Shown piece after piece: positions 15,856 through 28,900 of a stretch of DNA of 33,794 nucleotides. The stretch comes from an uncultured Eubacteriales bacterium (lineage in GTDB: Bacteria; Bacillota; Clostridia; Lachnospirales; Lachnospiraceae): positions 1 to 33,794 of the forward strand of contig CATOIK010000022.1 of NCBI GenBank assembly GCA_951800645.1, given 5' to 3'. The notes under the pieces are model-generated. The model saw only the letters and a list, made by a program, of their open reading frames with translations. It did not search any database and was not told the DNA's origin. The stretch's first letter is position 1; every line of letters begins with the position of its first letter. Position numbers and translations under genes: made by a program.

Positions 15856-16650
15856 ATGCTGAACAACGAAGTCTTAAATACCCTTAATACCCGTACCTCC
15901 CTCCGCACCTATGACCCGGATCCGGTTACGGATGCAGAGCTTGAAGCCATTCTCCACGCAGCCATGCGGGCGCCTACGGCGGGAGGGCAGATGCTGTATT
16001 CCATTATAGTCATTCATGACCCGGAAACCAAAGAGAAACTGAGCAAAAGCTGTGACAATCAGCCCTTTATAGCCAAGGCGCCGGTACTTCTGCTTTTTGC
16101 GGCAGATCAGCACAAATGGTTTGATTTTTACCAGAAGAACCAGGTGAAGGAATTCTGCCAGGCACATGCAGATAAGGGCTATTCTTTTGAGGCGCCTCAG
16201 GAATCGGATCTTTTATTGGCCTGTGAGGATGCCATGATTGCTGCTCAAAACGCCGTTATCGCCGCAGAATCCCTGGGGATTGGTTCCTGCTATATTGGAG
16301 ATATTATAGAAAACTACGAGTATCATCAGAAGCTGTTTGAACTGCCGCGTTATGTGTTCCCTGTGGCGCTTTTGTGTCTGGGCCATTATAAGCCGGATCA
16401 CAAAAAAGTGATTCGCCGCCGTTTTGATCCTAAATTCGTGGTCTTTGAGGAGAAATATCGTCAGCTTACAGATGCAGAGTATAATGAAATGTTTGCTGAG
16501 GAGAATAAAGGCTACCGCCCGGACAATCCCTACGGAGCCGAAAACTTTGCCCAGATGTTCTACGCCCGGAAAACCGGCGCCGCATTCAGCAAAGAAATGG
16601 CCCGTTCTGTCCGGGTAGCGTTGAAAGAATGGGATGGGAGGAAACTATAA
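15856..16650 (+). CDS. Nitroreductase family FMN oxidoreductase
   Basis: The 264-residue protein belongs to the NfsA/FRP-like nitroreductases, FMN enzymes that use NAD(P)H to reduce nitro compounds, quinones or flavins. The N-terminal RTSLRTYDPDPVTDAEL and MRAPTAGGQMLYS carry FMN phosphate-binding residues, and AAQNAVIAAESLGIGSCYIGDI is the usual core helix and loop. The C-terminal 70 residues are the excursion typical of longer members. The true substrate is unknown. ATG 15856 follows AAAGGAG at 15841-15847; the in-frame GTG at 15838 overlaps that site. It lies right behind a strong terminator, so it is probably expressed by limited read-through or from an unseen promoter in the GGGtGRT gene. 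Confidence 0.9.
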   Translation: MLNNEVLNTLNTRTSLRTYDPDPVTDAELEAILHAAMRAPTAGGQMLYSIIVIHDPETKEKLSKSCDNQPFIAKAPVLLLFAADQHKWFDFYQKNQVKEFCQAHADKGYSFEAPQESDLLLACEDAMIAAQNAVIAAESLGIGSCYIGDIIENYEYHQKLFELPRYVFPVALLCLGHYKPDHKKVIRRRFDPKFVVFEEKYRQLTDAEYNEMFAEENKGYRPDNPYGAENFAQMFYARKTGAAFSKEMARSVRVALKEWDGRKL

Positions 16651-16743
16651 CATACAAGCGTACCAAGTTTGGTGAATGAAATTTTGTTTAGCTTTGGGCA
16701 ATAACAAATTCTGCGCAAAAATTTCTCAAAAATCCGTGATATA

Positions 16744-16772
16744 TTGCAATTTCCAAACCAATTTAGTATAAT
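16744..16772 (+). promoter_or_regulatory. Sigma-70 promoter for the giant surface-protein gene
   Basis: TTGCAA (16744-16749) and TATAAT (16767-16772) are separated by 17 bases in the AT-rich 312-base gap between the nitroreductase and giant genes. Transcription would start near 16780, giving an untranslated leader of about 180 bases. The rest of the gap holds a palindrome over the -10 box and a short ORF just before the giant gene. Confidence 0.75.
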
Positions 16773-16776
16773 TGGT
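16757..16776. promoter_or_regulatory. Palindrome overlapping the -10 box (candidate operator)
   Basis: ACCAATT (16757-16763) and AATTGGT (16770-16776) form a perfect 7-bp inverted repeat with a 6-base spacer that contains most of the -10 box. A second inverted repeat with the same half-site core, ACCAA-GT-TTGGT, lies at 16662-16673. A protein bound over the -10 box would block transcription. The regulator is unknown, and AT-rich palindromes can occur by chance. Confidence 0.5.
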
Positions 16777-16909
16777 ACAATATGGAGTGTTATGCCGAAT
16801 CAATGTGACCGCATATTATGACAACCTCGGATTTTGTTCGACTGGCTCCAATAGCTTTTTAAAGGAAAGGAGGATGCTCCTGCCAAGAAAAGACATTGGA
16901 GAGGATACC

Positions 16910-16954
16910 ATGAAGGCTATCCTGCTCTTTGGAATGACTTTCCTGGAGGAGTAA
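16910..16954 (+). CDS. Possible 14-codon leader peptide before the giant gene
   Basis: An ATG at 16910 with GGAGAGG at 16898-16904 opens the 14-codon frame MKAILLFGMTFLEE, which stops at TAA 16952-16954, eight bases before the giant ATG. The GGAGGAG that would recruit ribosomes to the giant gene lies in its last codons, so translation of the peptide would cover and uncover that site. Earlier in-frame starts exist (16874, 16772) but are poorly placed. Translation is unproven. Confidence 0.35.
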   Translation: MKAILLFGMTFLEE

Positions 16955-16962
16955 AAGGGAGT

Positions 16963-19900
16963 ATGAAGCGTATTTGGAAGCGTTATCTGGCAGCCCTGTT
17001 AGTGTTCACCATGGTGATGAACTCTACTGGAGCAACAGTTCTGGCGGAAACCGTCAGAAACGGGCTGGCATCCCATGTACAAAATGAAGAAAATGAGCAG
17101 AATCTGAATCTTGCAACAGATTCTGTTGTAAAAAACGAAGGAGAGCTGGCAAGTGGATCCGACGCGTCGCCATCAGACGCAGACATCCCTTGTACCAAGA
17201 ATGATGACTGCGAGGCATTGCCCGGAAATCATGATCCGGAGTGCCCCTTGTATGAGGGTGCTCTTTTGGATGATGTAAGCACTCCGTCCAATGCCATTCT
17301 GGCTATAGGCTTTTTGGATGCAGACAAAGACCTGCAGTTCCAGCAGGGACCGGTAGGCATGAAGCAGGAGGACATCCGGTTCCCTAAGACCATGGTTCTG
17401 GATCTTCTGGATTTGGAAACCGGTGAGGAATACCAGGAAGAGATGCCGGTAACCTGGCGTCTGGCTCAGCCTGCAGATATGGCGGAGTTTGACGCTTCTT
17501 TGCATGTTGTTCTGGATAATGAGGGGGAACCGGTTCTGGATGAAAACGGAATGCCGGTAAGAGACCTTTTAAGCTATAACTGGATCTTTACCCCGATGCT
17601 GGAAAACTCCGAGGACTACGACTGGTCTTTCCTTCCAGATGGATATGAAAGCTGGAATGCCTATCAGGAAGAAATGGCAGGTATCCATGTAGAAGTTGGG
17701 ATTATGGTGCTGCCGGAAGCCGGAGCAGCATATACGCTGAATCTGTCTGTGGCAGAATTGGGAACTGGCGGTGCAGAGAGAGGCTATACATTTGATAGCG
17801 GAACAGGAGAACTGGTATTGACGGCTGACGGCGGTCAGTATACCTTATATCCAGGAATTACCAGTACAAATCCTGACTTAGTTACAACGCCGGTTAATAT
17901 TAAGTTTAGCGAGAATGTAAAGACGGCAACGCTTATTATAGAAGGTTCGGATAGTAATACGGGTGCATTGAATATTATGGCATATGATAATGCTCCGGTT
18001 ATTGATTTTACGGGCCTGAATACAGCAAATGTTCAATTTAGAGGAACGGGAAACCAGATTACAGGATTTGGCGACAGTCCTGCATTGGTTTTGGGAAATT
18101 GTGAAGTGACATTTGCTGGAGATAAGGATGCAGAACTTATTCTGGATAATGAGATTGGTGTGATCATCAGCGGCGGAAAACTGCGTATTGACAGCGGTAG
18201 GATTTCTGTTACCCCGGCTAGTCGAAGCGGCGGTGATTATCCCATTGAAAACAGCATGGTGTCAATTTCTGACTCGGCAGAATTTATGATGCCGTTCTTG
18301 CTTTCCAGAGGAACCACAGTTCCGGAAGACACAGGATTTGACCCTGCAAGCAATATCCTGTTTGGAGAATTTGATAGTACTGTAGCAGGAAGAAACACAT
18401 TTAATGTATTTGTTTCCTATACAGCAGACGGACAAACAGTACGCAGAGAATTTACGAAGGGAATGGCAAGTTATAATCACGGCTTTGTGATGAATCTTCC
18501 GGCAGGATCCTATCAGGTTTATGCAGAGACATCCGGAGAAGGCCGGAAGAACCTGATGGGGTATGCATCGACTGATGTTGCTGAGAGCAGCCTGCTGATG
18601 AATTATAGTGTCAGTGGATTAAAGCATTATGTAAAGTTATCTCGTCAGACACTCCCTGTGTTTGAAGAAAGCGGCGTGCAGGAAGGAACCCTGACATTTA
18701 ATACTGTGGTATTAGATGGAGCAGTTGATACAGGCAGGATCATGATTGGTGACAGCGGTTATGCATACCAGGGTTCTGTTGCCATATTGGATAAAGGTTT
18801 TTCCCTTTATTCAGATGAAGGATGCACAAAACTGGTTGGCCGCTGGAACGCAAATGGAAAACGCGTAAATGCAGATGGATCTGTTGTGCCTGATACAGCA
18901 GCAGATAGATCGGACAAAGATGCAACACTGCCTCCTTTCAGCGTAGCTGTTGGCGGCCTTGTACCTGGCCAGACCTACTGGGTGCGTCCTTACATGGACA
19001 TCGGCAGCGGCAAGCAGGATGTTCTGGAGTATGTAGATTCATGGGATTATACGGCGCGTCATGAATCCAAATTCTCCTTTACAACGCCGAAGGTAGAATA
19101 CCCAAGTGCCCTGACTATGACTTACGGCACCACAGTAGATGCCGCATTGAACCGCCAGAAATTTGATAAGATAAACGATGTGAAAGAGGGCGTTAGCGTT
19201 GCTTTCCCGGAAGGATCTACCTTATTCGGAAGTAACATGGAGGGCCGCTATCACCTTTATCGGGATGAAGGAATGATAGAGTCTGCGGATAACCAGATTC
19301 TGACTGTTCCTGAGAGCGGAACATTCTGGATTCATTACGAGCCTTCTGGAGAGGATGCAGGCAAGTACAGAATTCCAGCACGGCAGGTTACCGTTACTGT
19401 CAATCCTAAGAAGGTAACTGTAACCTCTGTGGAGAACACCACGAAGGTATATGATGCAAACTCCACAGCAAATGTTGGAGAAATCCGGCTGGGAGCAGAC
19501 GATTTGCTGCGGCAGGATAGAAACAGGGTCACTGTAGAGGCAGACAGCGCAGTCTTTGTAGCTGTAACTGAGGAAGGCACGACACCGGCGAAGGATGTAG
19601 ACAAGGCGAGCCAGATTTTGCTGAGCGGATTGAAATTGACTGGGACTGCAAGCGCAAACTACACGCTGGGCGGTGTTACCACCTTTATGGTTACAGATGG
19701 GGCTGAAATCACAAAACGCCCAATTACCCTGGCTCCAAAGGAAATGAGACAGCAGGCAGGAACCCTCTTTGCTCCGCTTGAACTGGTAGTAGAAGCAGGA
19801 AGTCTTGCAGTAAAAGACGATGGAACAGCGGAACTTATCAACGGCGAGGTTGTCAGTGCGTACAATACCACTACCGGACAGACAGAAGCTGAAGCAGCGG

Positions 19901-22900
19901 CCGCCGGCAACTATTTTGAGAATGTGCCGTCTAAGGGTGTTGATATTGGAGCATCTGCAAATGGAAGCTGGTATACCGTTGGGCTGAATGTGAATCTGCT
20001 GAATGCCAACAGCGTCAACTATGCGATTAGCGGTGAGAAGGCAAGATTCTACTTTGATGCAGAATATCCCATTCTTGACGGAAACTATACCATTACATCA
20101 GGAACTCCGAAGAACAGCAACGGCTGGTACAATAAGCCGGTAACCATTGCGCCCAAAATGGGCCCCTTAACTGGATATTATGAAGAAGGGTATAACCAGA
20201 TCCAGCAGATGACAGCTAACAACAGCACGGCCACTTCAAAGCCGTGGACTGCTAACCTGGTATTCAGTACAACCCAGGATAATGTCTGGATCCGTTTAAG
20301 GAACACGGATACCGGTGCGTCAACTTACATTAACCAGGCTTCCCAAAATCCGGAAGAAGGGGCGGGTATTTCATTAAAGATTGATACTGCTGCACCTCGG
20401 ATGGATGGCGATTACAAATTTACAGATGAAAACAGTGAGATCATCAACTTCCTTTCCACCCATCTGGGCAATTTCTTTAATAGGAAGGTAACAGTAACCT
20501 TCAATCTGACAGATGGAACAGAGGGAGACCAAAATGTCAGCGGTCTGTGGAAAATTGGCTGGAGCTATGAAGAAGCAGATGGGATCCCGGTTTACGACGG
20601 CAAGAATGTACTTGTACTTAGCAGTGCAGATGGCGTAGCTCAGACTGAAGCTAGTTTCCAGATCCCGGAAAAGCAGGCTGGAAATGTAAGCTTTTATGTT
20701 ATGGACCGGGCTGAAAACCGAAAAGATTATGAGGTGAAGGCCGGCGACAGCGGAAATTACTGGATCGTAGAGAGTACAGAGCCTAAGATTGACGTGGAAG
20801 TTCAGAATGCAGAAGGAACTTCGGCGCCGGTAGAACCCGCCTATACAGCGGATGGGAATATCTGGTATAATCAGAAGATCCGGTTTAAGGCAAATGTAAG
20901 CGATGTAACTGCTGACGGAGAAGAACGTTCTGGCTTATATGCGATTCTGCGCACCCTTACTATGGAAGGCACTGAGTCACAGGAGGAGGCGCTGACAGCC
21001 GGTCTGAGTGACGGAGACGCCGTTGTTCAGGAAAAAGAACTGATTGCTTACTCCATTACAGCAGATTCTGATCCGGATAAACCGGTATCCATTAAATTAG
21101 ACATTATGGATAATGCCGGAAACCGTGCAAAAAATGCGTATACGCTGGAGAACATTCTGGTAGATCTGACAAAGCCCAACCTTTCTGTATTGGCTCAGAG
21201 CCCTGCCACTGACACGAATCAGGCCGTAACGATCAGCTTCACTGCTTCAGATGCCGGCAGCGGCTTAAAGACCGTTACCTATGCTAAGCAGTCCGGCGAT
21301 GGAAGTTATGAAGCAGAGGAGACCATCCAGCCGCCTTTAGATGGAAACTACGCATTCGATGTAAACACAAATGGTACATACCGTGTCACTGTTGTGGATA
21401 ATGTAGGCCATGTGAGCCAGCAGACGATCACAATCGGAAACATTGATAAGCTGTCTCCAGAGGTTCCCGTCCTGACACTGGATGATAAAGAATGGGATAA
21501 GACGGCAGATGAGTGGCAGAAGAGTGGGGTTACCTTGACTGTAACTGCAGACGACAAAGCAGCAGATGCAGACAATAAGAAAAGCGGCCTGGCTTCCTAC
21601 AGCTACACCATCACGAAGAATGGCATTGCACAGAGCGAGGAAACCAAGGCCTGGAACAGCGATGCCGCAGCAAACACCATCTCCTTTACGGAGAATGGAA
21701 GATACACCGTAACGGTGTATGTGACAGATAAAGCCGCAAACTCGTCTGAAGTGAGTAAGTCCTACTGTATCAATATTGATACTACGGATCCGGTACTGAC
21801 GGTGGATGCGAAGAAGCACCCGGAATCAGGAGCAGAAGAAGCGTATATAAGCAATACCTGGTCCAAAGACAAACTGACCTTTACTCTGACAAACATCAAT
21901 GAAGGTTCTCAGGATTCTGGCGTAGATTACCAGGTGAAAATCGGAGCCGGTGACTGGCAGACTCTGAGCACAGATACCATTGGAAGCCTTGGCTGGCCGG
22001 AGCATGTGACTGCAGCGTGGGGCAACAATATGTTGACCTTAACCGGAGATATGCAGGAAACCTTAGTGTTTAGGGCACAGTCTAAGGCGGAAACAAGCAG
22101 TAATGAGATTACCTACAATGTGAAGCTGGCCCAGACCGCTCCAGTTCTGCCGCAATCAGAGGTGCAGCCGGAACCTCAGCCCACTGGCTGGTACAATGAG
22201 AACAATAAAGATGCATCGGCAGGACAGCCGACTTTGCATATTCCGAAGCCGGAAGCTACTCTGTCCGGTTCTGCCGTGACGGTTTATTTCGAGTACTGGG
22301 ATGCAGCATTAGGGGAAAACCTTCCGTCCGGCGCTGACGGTGTGAATCAGAAGACTGTTGCTTTTCCGGCAGACCAAAACGAATTCACCATAGTGCTTCC
22401 CAATGGCACGATTGCAGATGGTCAGTACTATTGGCGGGTATGGATTACCGATCAGGCAGACAATGTAGTCGGCAAGGAAGCGGTTGGAAAACTGGTGAAG
22501 ATTGACGAAACTGATCCGGTAATCGACATCGAAGGGATTGACTATACGCAGAAAGAAAATCCGAGCAACTCGATTAAGGCTCTGCTGAACAAGTTGACCT
22601 GGGGCTTTGCTTATCCGGAAGGCATTCAGGTGACGATTCCGGTTACTGACGAGTTAAGCGGCAACCATAAGCTTTACTATGCTGTAGTGAATACTATGGA
22701 TCCGGATGCGGAAGTGACTTATCAGAGTACAGACATCACAGATGGAAAAGCTTCCTTCCTTCTGGATCTAAAGAGCAGCGGCATCGTAAAATTCTATGCG
22801 GTTGATAAAGCTGGCAACCAGACAGAGGTTCAGAATCTGGGTGCAGACGGAAATCAGCCGAATCCAATCTGGGTAATCGAGAATGCAGCGCCCAATATTG

Positions 22901-25900
22901 GCGAGATTACCTATGAAGGAACCATGGGTGATAATGACTGGTACAAAACCGATGTGACCGTAAAGACTGCCATTCAGGACTATGGTCTGATGGCTGACAG
23001 CACAACCGGTCCCGCACCGGATGAAGATGCCGTAAACATCACTGCAGTTTCCGGCTTGAAGTCAGTAGAGTATCAGTTTGGAAAAGCTGGAACCAGGACA
23101 ACTGAGCATACCTGGAACGATGCCGATAGAATGCTGGCGTCTTACAATTTTGGCGTAACGATTACAGAAGAAGGCGAAGCAATACCGCTCCAGATCTGGG
23201 CGACCGATAACGCCAAGAACGAAGCCGGGACAGCAAAATCCTATATCAAGATTGATAAGGTTGCACCGGAGTTTGTTGATGAGGACAGTCAGGCGAATAA
23301 AGACGCTTTAAATAATCCCAGCGGTGCAGACAGCTATACCTTGACCTTTAAGATTACAGAAGAAACCAGTGGACTGGACTCTGTGACAGTTAAGCGCCAG
23401 GGCGGTGCAGTTGCAAATCCCCAGGGTGAGGATGTAACGGATGCTTTGACCAAAGATCCTGACACAGGCGTTTACACCCTTACCGTTGACACGAATGCAG
23501 ACTATACGGTAACCGCTAAGGATAAGGCTGGACATTCTGCAGAATGGAAGTTCACAGTTAGAAACTTTGACCGGACTGCGCCGGTGATTGGAGAAATTCA
23601 CATAGACGGTACGCAGAAAGATGGAGTATATGTTTCCGAAGATATTTTTGTTGAGGTAACAGCAACTGATCCGGAGGTGGAAAATGAGTTCCACAGCGGT
23701 CTTAAGGAGTATTGGATCGCTACCTCTCTGGAAGATGTAAGTGCAGATAAGTATGACAGCCTTGAATGGAAAGAGCCAATTTCCTGGGGAACCAGAGCGA
23801 AACTGGAAGATGTTGGACGGTTGTACTTGTATGTAAAAGTGTCTGACAAGGCAGGAAATATAACGGTTAAACCCTACGGTCTGCAGATTATCATCAATAA
23901 TGGTAAGCCGGATCTGGTTGTGAAGACTGCGCCTGGTTATAATAAGTGGACCAATCAGGATGTATCGTTTACCCTTACCAGTGTGGCAGACTTAGAGGCA
24001 GACGGCTCCATTTGGAAAGTTTCCAGGGATAATGGAGGGAGCTATAGTGATGTCAGCCCTACTGGAAATACAACCCTGCCCTTTGGCGCCTGGACAACGC
24101 AGAATGAAACGGATGGACTGAGCCATATATTCACAGCAATGCCGTCTAAAGACGAAGGAACATTCCTGTATAAGTTCTATGTGGAAAAGGTACTTGGCGG
24201 TAAAAACGCAGAGAGCGGTACTTACACAGTAAGACTGGATAAAACCGCACCTGAAACCCCCATTCCTTCTCTGGCTGAACCGACCGGTGAGCCGGTAGAG
24301 GGCGCTCAGGGAGACTATGGAAGATGGTTCCTGACTGCTCCTGTTCTGACGCTGGATAAGGCAGAAGAAAAGGGAGTGGAAGGTACAGAGGTAGCTCCGG
24401 TAACCATTTACTATCGGATCTGGCAGGATGCTGACCAGAAACCTGGCGGGGATGTAAAGACAGCCTATACGTCTCCGCTAAGAATCGACCACGAGGGAAC
24501 CACCTATGTAGAATACTGGGCAGAAGATGAAGCTGGAAATGTTGGCGTTTCTGACACGAAGGTATTTTATGTAGACACTCAGGATCCTAATTTCATCGGT
24601 GACATTACAGTGACGCCGGATGATGGCAGTGTGGCTGAGCAGATTGTACATACCCTGTTCGGAAATTTCTTTAATAAGAAATTGAAAGTGACGGTACAGA
24701 TCCAGGATGCAGGAGCAAGCGGTATTGATCATCTGGAATATAGAATCGGTACAGAAACAAAACAGGCGAAGTTAAATCAGGAGAAAACAGAAGCTACCTT
24801 TACCATTGATGTAGAGGAGGCAAACAATGAGGATGTAAGCGTTATCCTTTATGACAAAGCCGGACGCACTAAGACTTCCTCTGTAACAGGCAATGGCTCT
24901 ACTTCTAAATGGACAGTAGAGAACAGTGCGCCTGTAATCGAGACGGAAGCCGGAAGCGGAAGTTTTACAGCGCCGGCAGGAGCCAACGCTGCAGGCTGGT
25001 ATAAGGAGAATGTCACAGTAACAGCCATGATCTCGGATGAAAGCGGTCTGAGTAAGGCTTCCTGGAGCTTATCCCAAAAAGACGGTACTTCGTTAGATGG
25101 AGATAATCTCTATGTCCGGCCGGAGAATGCAGGCGCAGCCTATAAAAAACAGGCGTTTGAACAGGAGATTCCTCAGGAGGGCGAGGGTCTTAAGGTCACT
25201 CTGGATGCAACGGATAATGCGCTGAACAGCGCAAGTCAGTTTGTAACCCTGAACATCGACAAGACTGCTCCTGTCATCAACGAAGCTGAAATCAATGAGG
25301 ACATTCCAAAAGAGTGGGTAAATGCAAACCAGGAGATCAGCTTTACGATTACTGATGCCTTAAGTAAAGTAGACCGGAGCACCATTAAGGTGGAGAAGGG
25401 GTGGAAAGATGCTTCTGACCAGTTTGTTTCCCAGAAGGTGATTACTCCGGGCATTGCTGAGACGGAAGCAGCCAGCAGCAAATACAGCGTCTCCTTCATG
25501 ACAGACGGTTATGGCTGGTACAAAGTCTCCGTAGAGGACACAGCAGATAATACAGATGAATATGTGTTTGAAGTGAAGCATATTGACCTGGTGGCTCCGA
25601 TTGCTCCGAGTGTGAAGATTTATCCGGAGTCCCCGAATGGGCGGAACGGTTGGTATGATACCATTCCCAATCTGCCGGTAACGGAGGCAGCCCGCAGTGT
25701 AGATGTCGGGGGAGAAACAAATGATAACAGCTCACCTGTTTCAACCATCTACCAGCTCTGGAAGACAGAGGAGCGGGTGAATGATACCAATCTGGAAGCG
25801 CCGGCAGGAACACCGGAAGTGGTGTACAGCCAGACTGCACAGCCTGTGATTACAGGAAGCGGTTATTGGCATATCAAAATTTGGGGCAAGGATGAAGCCG

Positions 25901-28900
25901 GTAATATTACTGCTGGAAATACGATCAGCAATATTCAGGCAGACATAGAGCATCCTGTGGTAGATACCGCCCAGATTACCTACAATGAAAAGAATGCAGA
26001 CGCAGTGTCTCAGTTCTTAAATTGGATGTCATTCGGTAACTTCTTTAAGGAGAAGCTGTTGATTCGGATTCCGATCATCGACAACGGTTACAGCGGCGTT
26101 GACTATCTGGATTACAAGCGCACGCCTACCATGGGTGGAGCAGATCAGGTGCAATTTGAAAAAGTTCCGGTCAAAGACCCAACTGCCATGGAAGACGGCA
26201 GGCAGACTGCATATGCAGAGATCACCCTGGAAGTAGGAAAAGAAGAAATTATTCTTTACCGTGTGTATGACAAGGCTGGAAATACAAATCTGGATCTGAG
26301 CAAACCGGATACAGAAGAACCGGAAATTCTGACTTTAACCGGCTTAAAGAATGCAAACCTCTGGGTAGGTGATAATCAGGCTCCTCAGGTTACGGCAGCT
26401 CCATATGCAGACGGAAATGATGCAGGCTGGCACAACGCAAATGTGGAACTTTCCTTTACAGTGCAGGATTATCCCAATGAAGCGGATACCGTAAATTCCG
26501 GACTGAATCAGATTTCCTGGGATGGACGCTTGCTGACGAATGGTGATGGTATTAAGTTCCTTGGAGCAGACGGCATTGCAACCCAGAGAGTGTCGACGGC
26601 GGCCTTTAAGAAAGAAGCGGCAATTCAGGGAGAACATACCTATATTGTCACAGCCAAGGATAATGCCGGAAATGAAACCGACCAGGCAGGGCAGCAGTCA
26701 ATCACCCTGAAAATTGATACGGTGAAACCTGCATCCTCTTACCCGCAGGGAACGCCGGATCTGACGACGCCGTCTTCAGAAAGCATTCCCGTAACGATTC
26801 GTGTGACGGATGCAACCAGTAAAGCAGTGAAGGATACCATCATCCTGAAAGATGCAGATGGAAATGATGTCAGAAACGACGCTTCTAAGATTGAAGAGTG
26901 GAAGGTTACACCGATTCAGCCGGAGTCTGTGGACGCTGGAAAGGCCGTTTCCCAGGAGTATGAGATTATGTTTAAGATTGCAGTAAACGGAACCTACACC
27001 CTGGAAGCAAAAGACCTGGCAGATAACGAAATGGATCCGGTGACATTTAAGGTAGAGAATATCAATAAGAGTGATGTGGCCAGACCGGCTGTGACTGTGA
27101 ATACAGACGGTATTCCGGGAAGCAGTAATTGGTTCAATACGAAGCCGACGAAGCTGACCATTACAAACAGAGAGCCGGCTCTTGACACCATGTCTTATGT
27201 TTTAAAGACAGGGGCAGATACTCCGGAAGACATTGACTACCAGCCGCTGACCTTTACCTTTGGGGAAGACGGCAAGGTTGGTGTGGCAGCCAATGAAACC
27301 CTTTCGATTGAGCAGGATGGAAAATATACTCTTTACCTGAAGGTACTGCAGGATACAGGAAAATCGGATGTATTTACATTCCAGATCAATGTAGATACCA
27401 CCAGTCCGGAAATCACCTGCACAGAAGCGGATATTCCCACAGATTGGGTACAGACTGAGCAGATCATTCACTTCTCTATTACCGATGCACAGGCAGAAGC
27501 CAGCACGGTGAAGGAAGATACGATTGTTCTGAAGAAGGGTGAGGCTATCCTTGTCAGAGCAACCAATGAGCCGGCTGCTGAAGCAGATCTGGATGCTGGT
27601 CAGTATTTTATCAAGGCCAACGGAAATGGTGGCTATGACGGTTACTTTAAGACCAATGGAAACGGAACCTACACCATTGCAGCAAAGGATATGGCTGAAA
27701 ATGCATTTGCTGAAAACGGCAGCGAGTACAAGGCGATTTCCGTAAGCTGGATTGATACGGACGCTCCGGCTCCGGCTCCTGAGATTCATGCAGATCAGAC
27801 TGCCGTCGGAAAACCGGTAGAAGGCCAGAATGGTCACCTCTGGTATAAGGAAGTTCCGACTTTGACCTGGACCACAGCAAAGCTGAATGGAGAGGAAGAT
27901 AAGGCGGGTGTTTCGGAGGTTACTTCTACTTATGAGAAGTATGCAGGCGAAACTGTAAGCGGCTCACCCCAGGAGACCAGCAGCTATAATAACAGCAATC
28001 CAAAACAGACGCCTGCTGTGACGGAAGGTATCTGGACATTTAAGACCTGGGCGCAGGATGCGGCAGGATGGACTACAAAACCTCACGAAAGTACCTACTG
28101 GGTAGATGTTACAAAGCCGGAAATCCGGGTTTCCTATAATCCCACCGGTACCACTTCCGGAACGGTTACAATCACAGTAACCTTGACGGATGCAACCAGT
28201 AAGATTGATACAGACACTCTTTCTGTAACCAGGGTAAGCGGAATGAATGTTCCGGCAGACCTGAACCTGAAAAAGGTAGACGAAACCACATATCAGTTTA
28301 CGATTACGGTTTCGGAAAACAGTGAGTATAAGATCAATGTACAGGATAAGGCTGGCAACCCGGCAGAGGAAAAAACGGCGAAGGTGAGCTGGATCGATAC
28401 CAGCCAGATGCCGATTGCACCGGTAACATACGGCAGCATCCCGCTGACTTCCGGAAGCGAGGCAGGATGGTACAAAGCGCCGGTAGAGACGGTGACAGTT
28501 GAAAAGGCACAGTCTACAGAGACGGCTGAGATTCACACAACGGTTACGGTGACAAAGCCGGATGGAACGGTAGAGACGAAAGAGCTGAAAGACGGCCAGA
28601 CAACATCCGTACAAGTTACGCTGGATCAGGATGGCATCTGGAAGATTCGGACTGACAGTGAAAAGCAGGTAACTCCTGTGACAGACAGCGACAGACGCAC
28701 CGACAACTACACCATCAAGGTAGATACTACAATTCCTGTAATTACAGATGTTGCTATCAAAGACGAAACCATCTGGACCAACGGTGATCAGACTGTAACC
28801 TTTACAGTAACGGATCCTGCAGATGCGGCGGAGGATGGGAATGTCAGCGGTGTTAAGACGGTAACGGTAAAGGATCCGGAAGGCAAGGATGTAGCTGTAA

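Noticed and set aside
16651-16700. Terminator for the nitroreductase gene at the ACCAA/TTGGT palindrome
   Set aside because: The stem is 5 bp with a 2-base loop and the T content behind it is scattered; it fits better as a half-site pair than as a terminator.
16772-16954. A 60-codon frame upstream of the giant gene
   Set aside because: Its first ATG overlaps the -10 box, so a transcript from the promoter would not contain it. Only the last 14 codons have a well-placed ribosome site and are listed separately.
27202-27837. A 211-codon minus-strand frame in the giant gene
   Set aside because: It is a shadow of the plus-strand repeat array, with no start signals and no domain.
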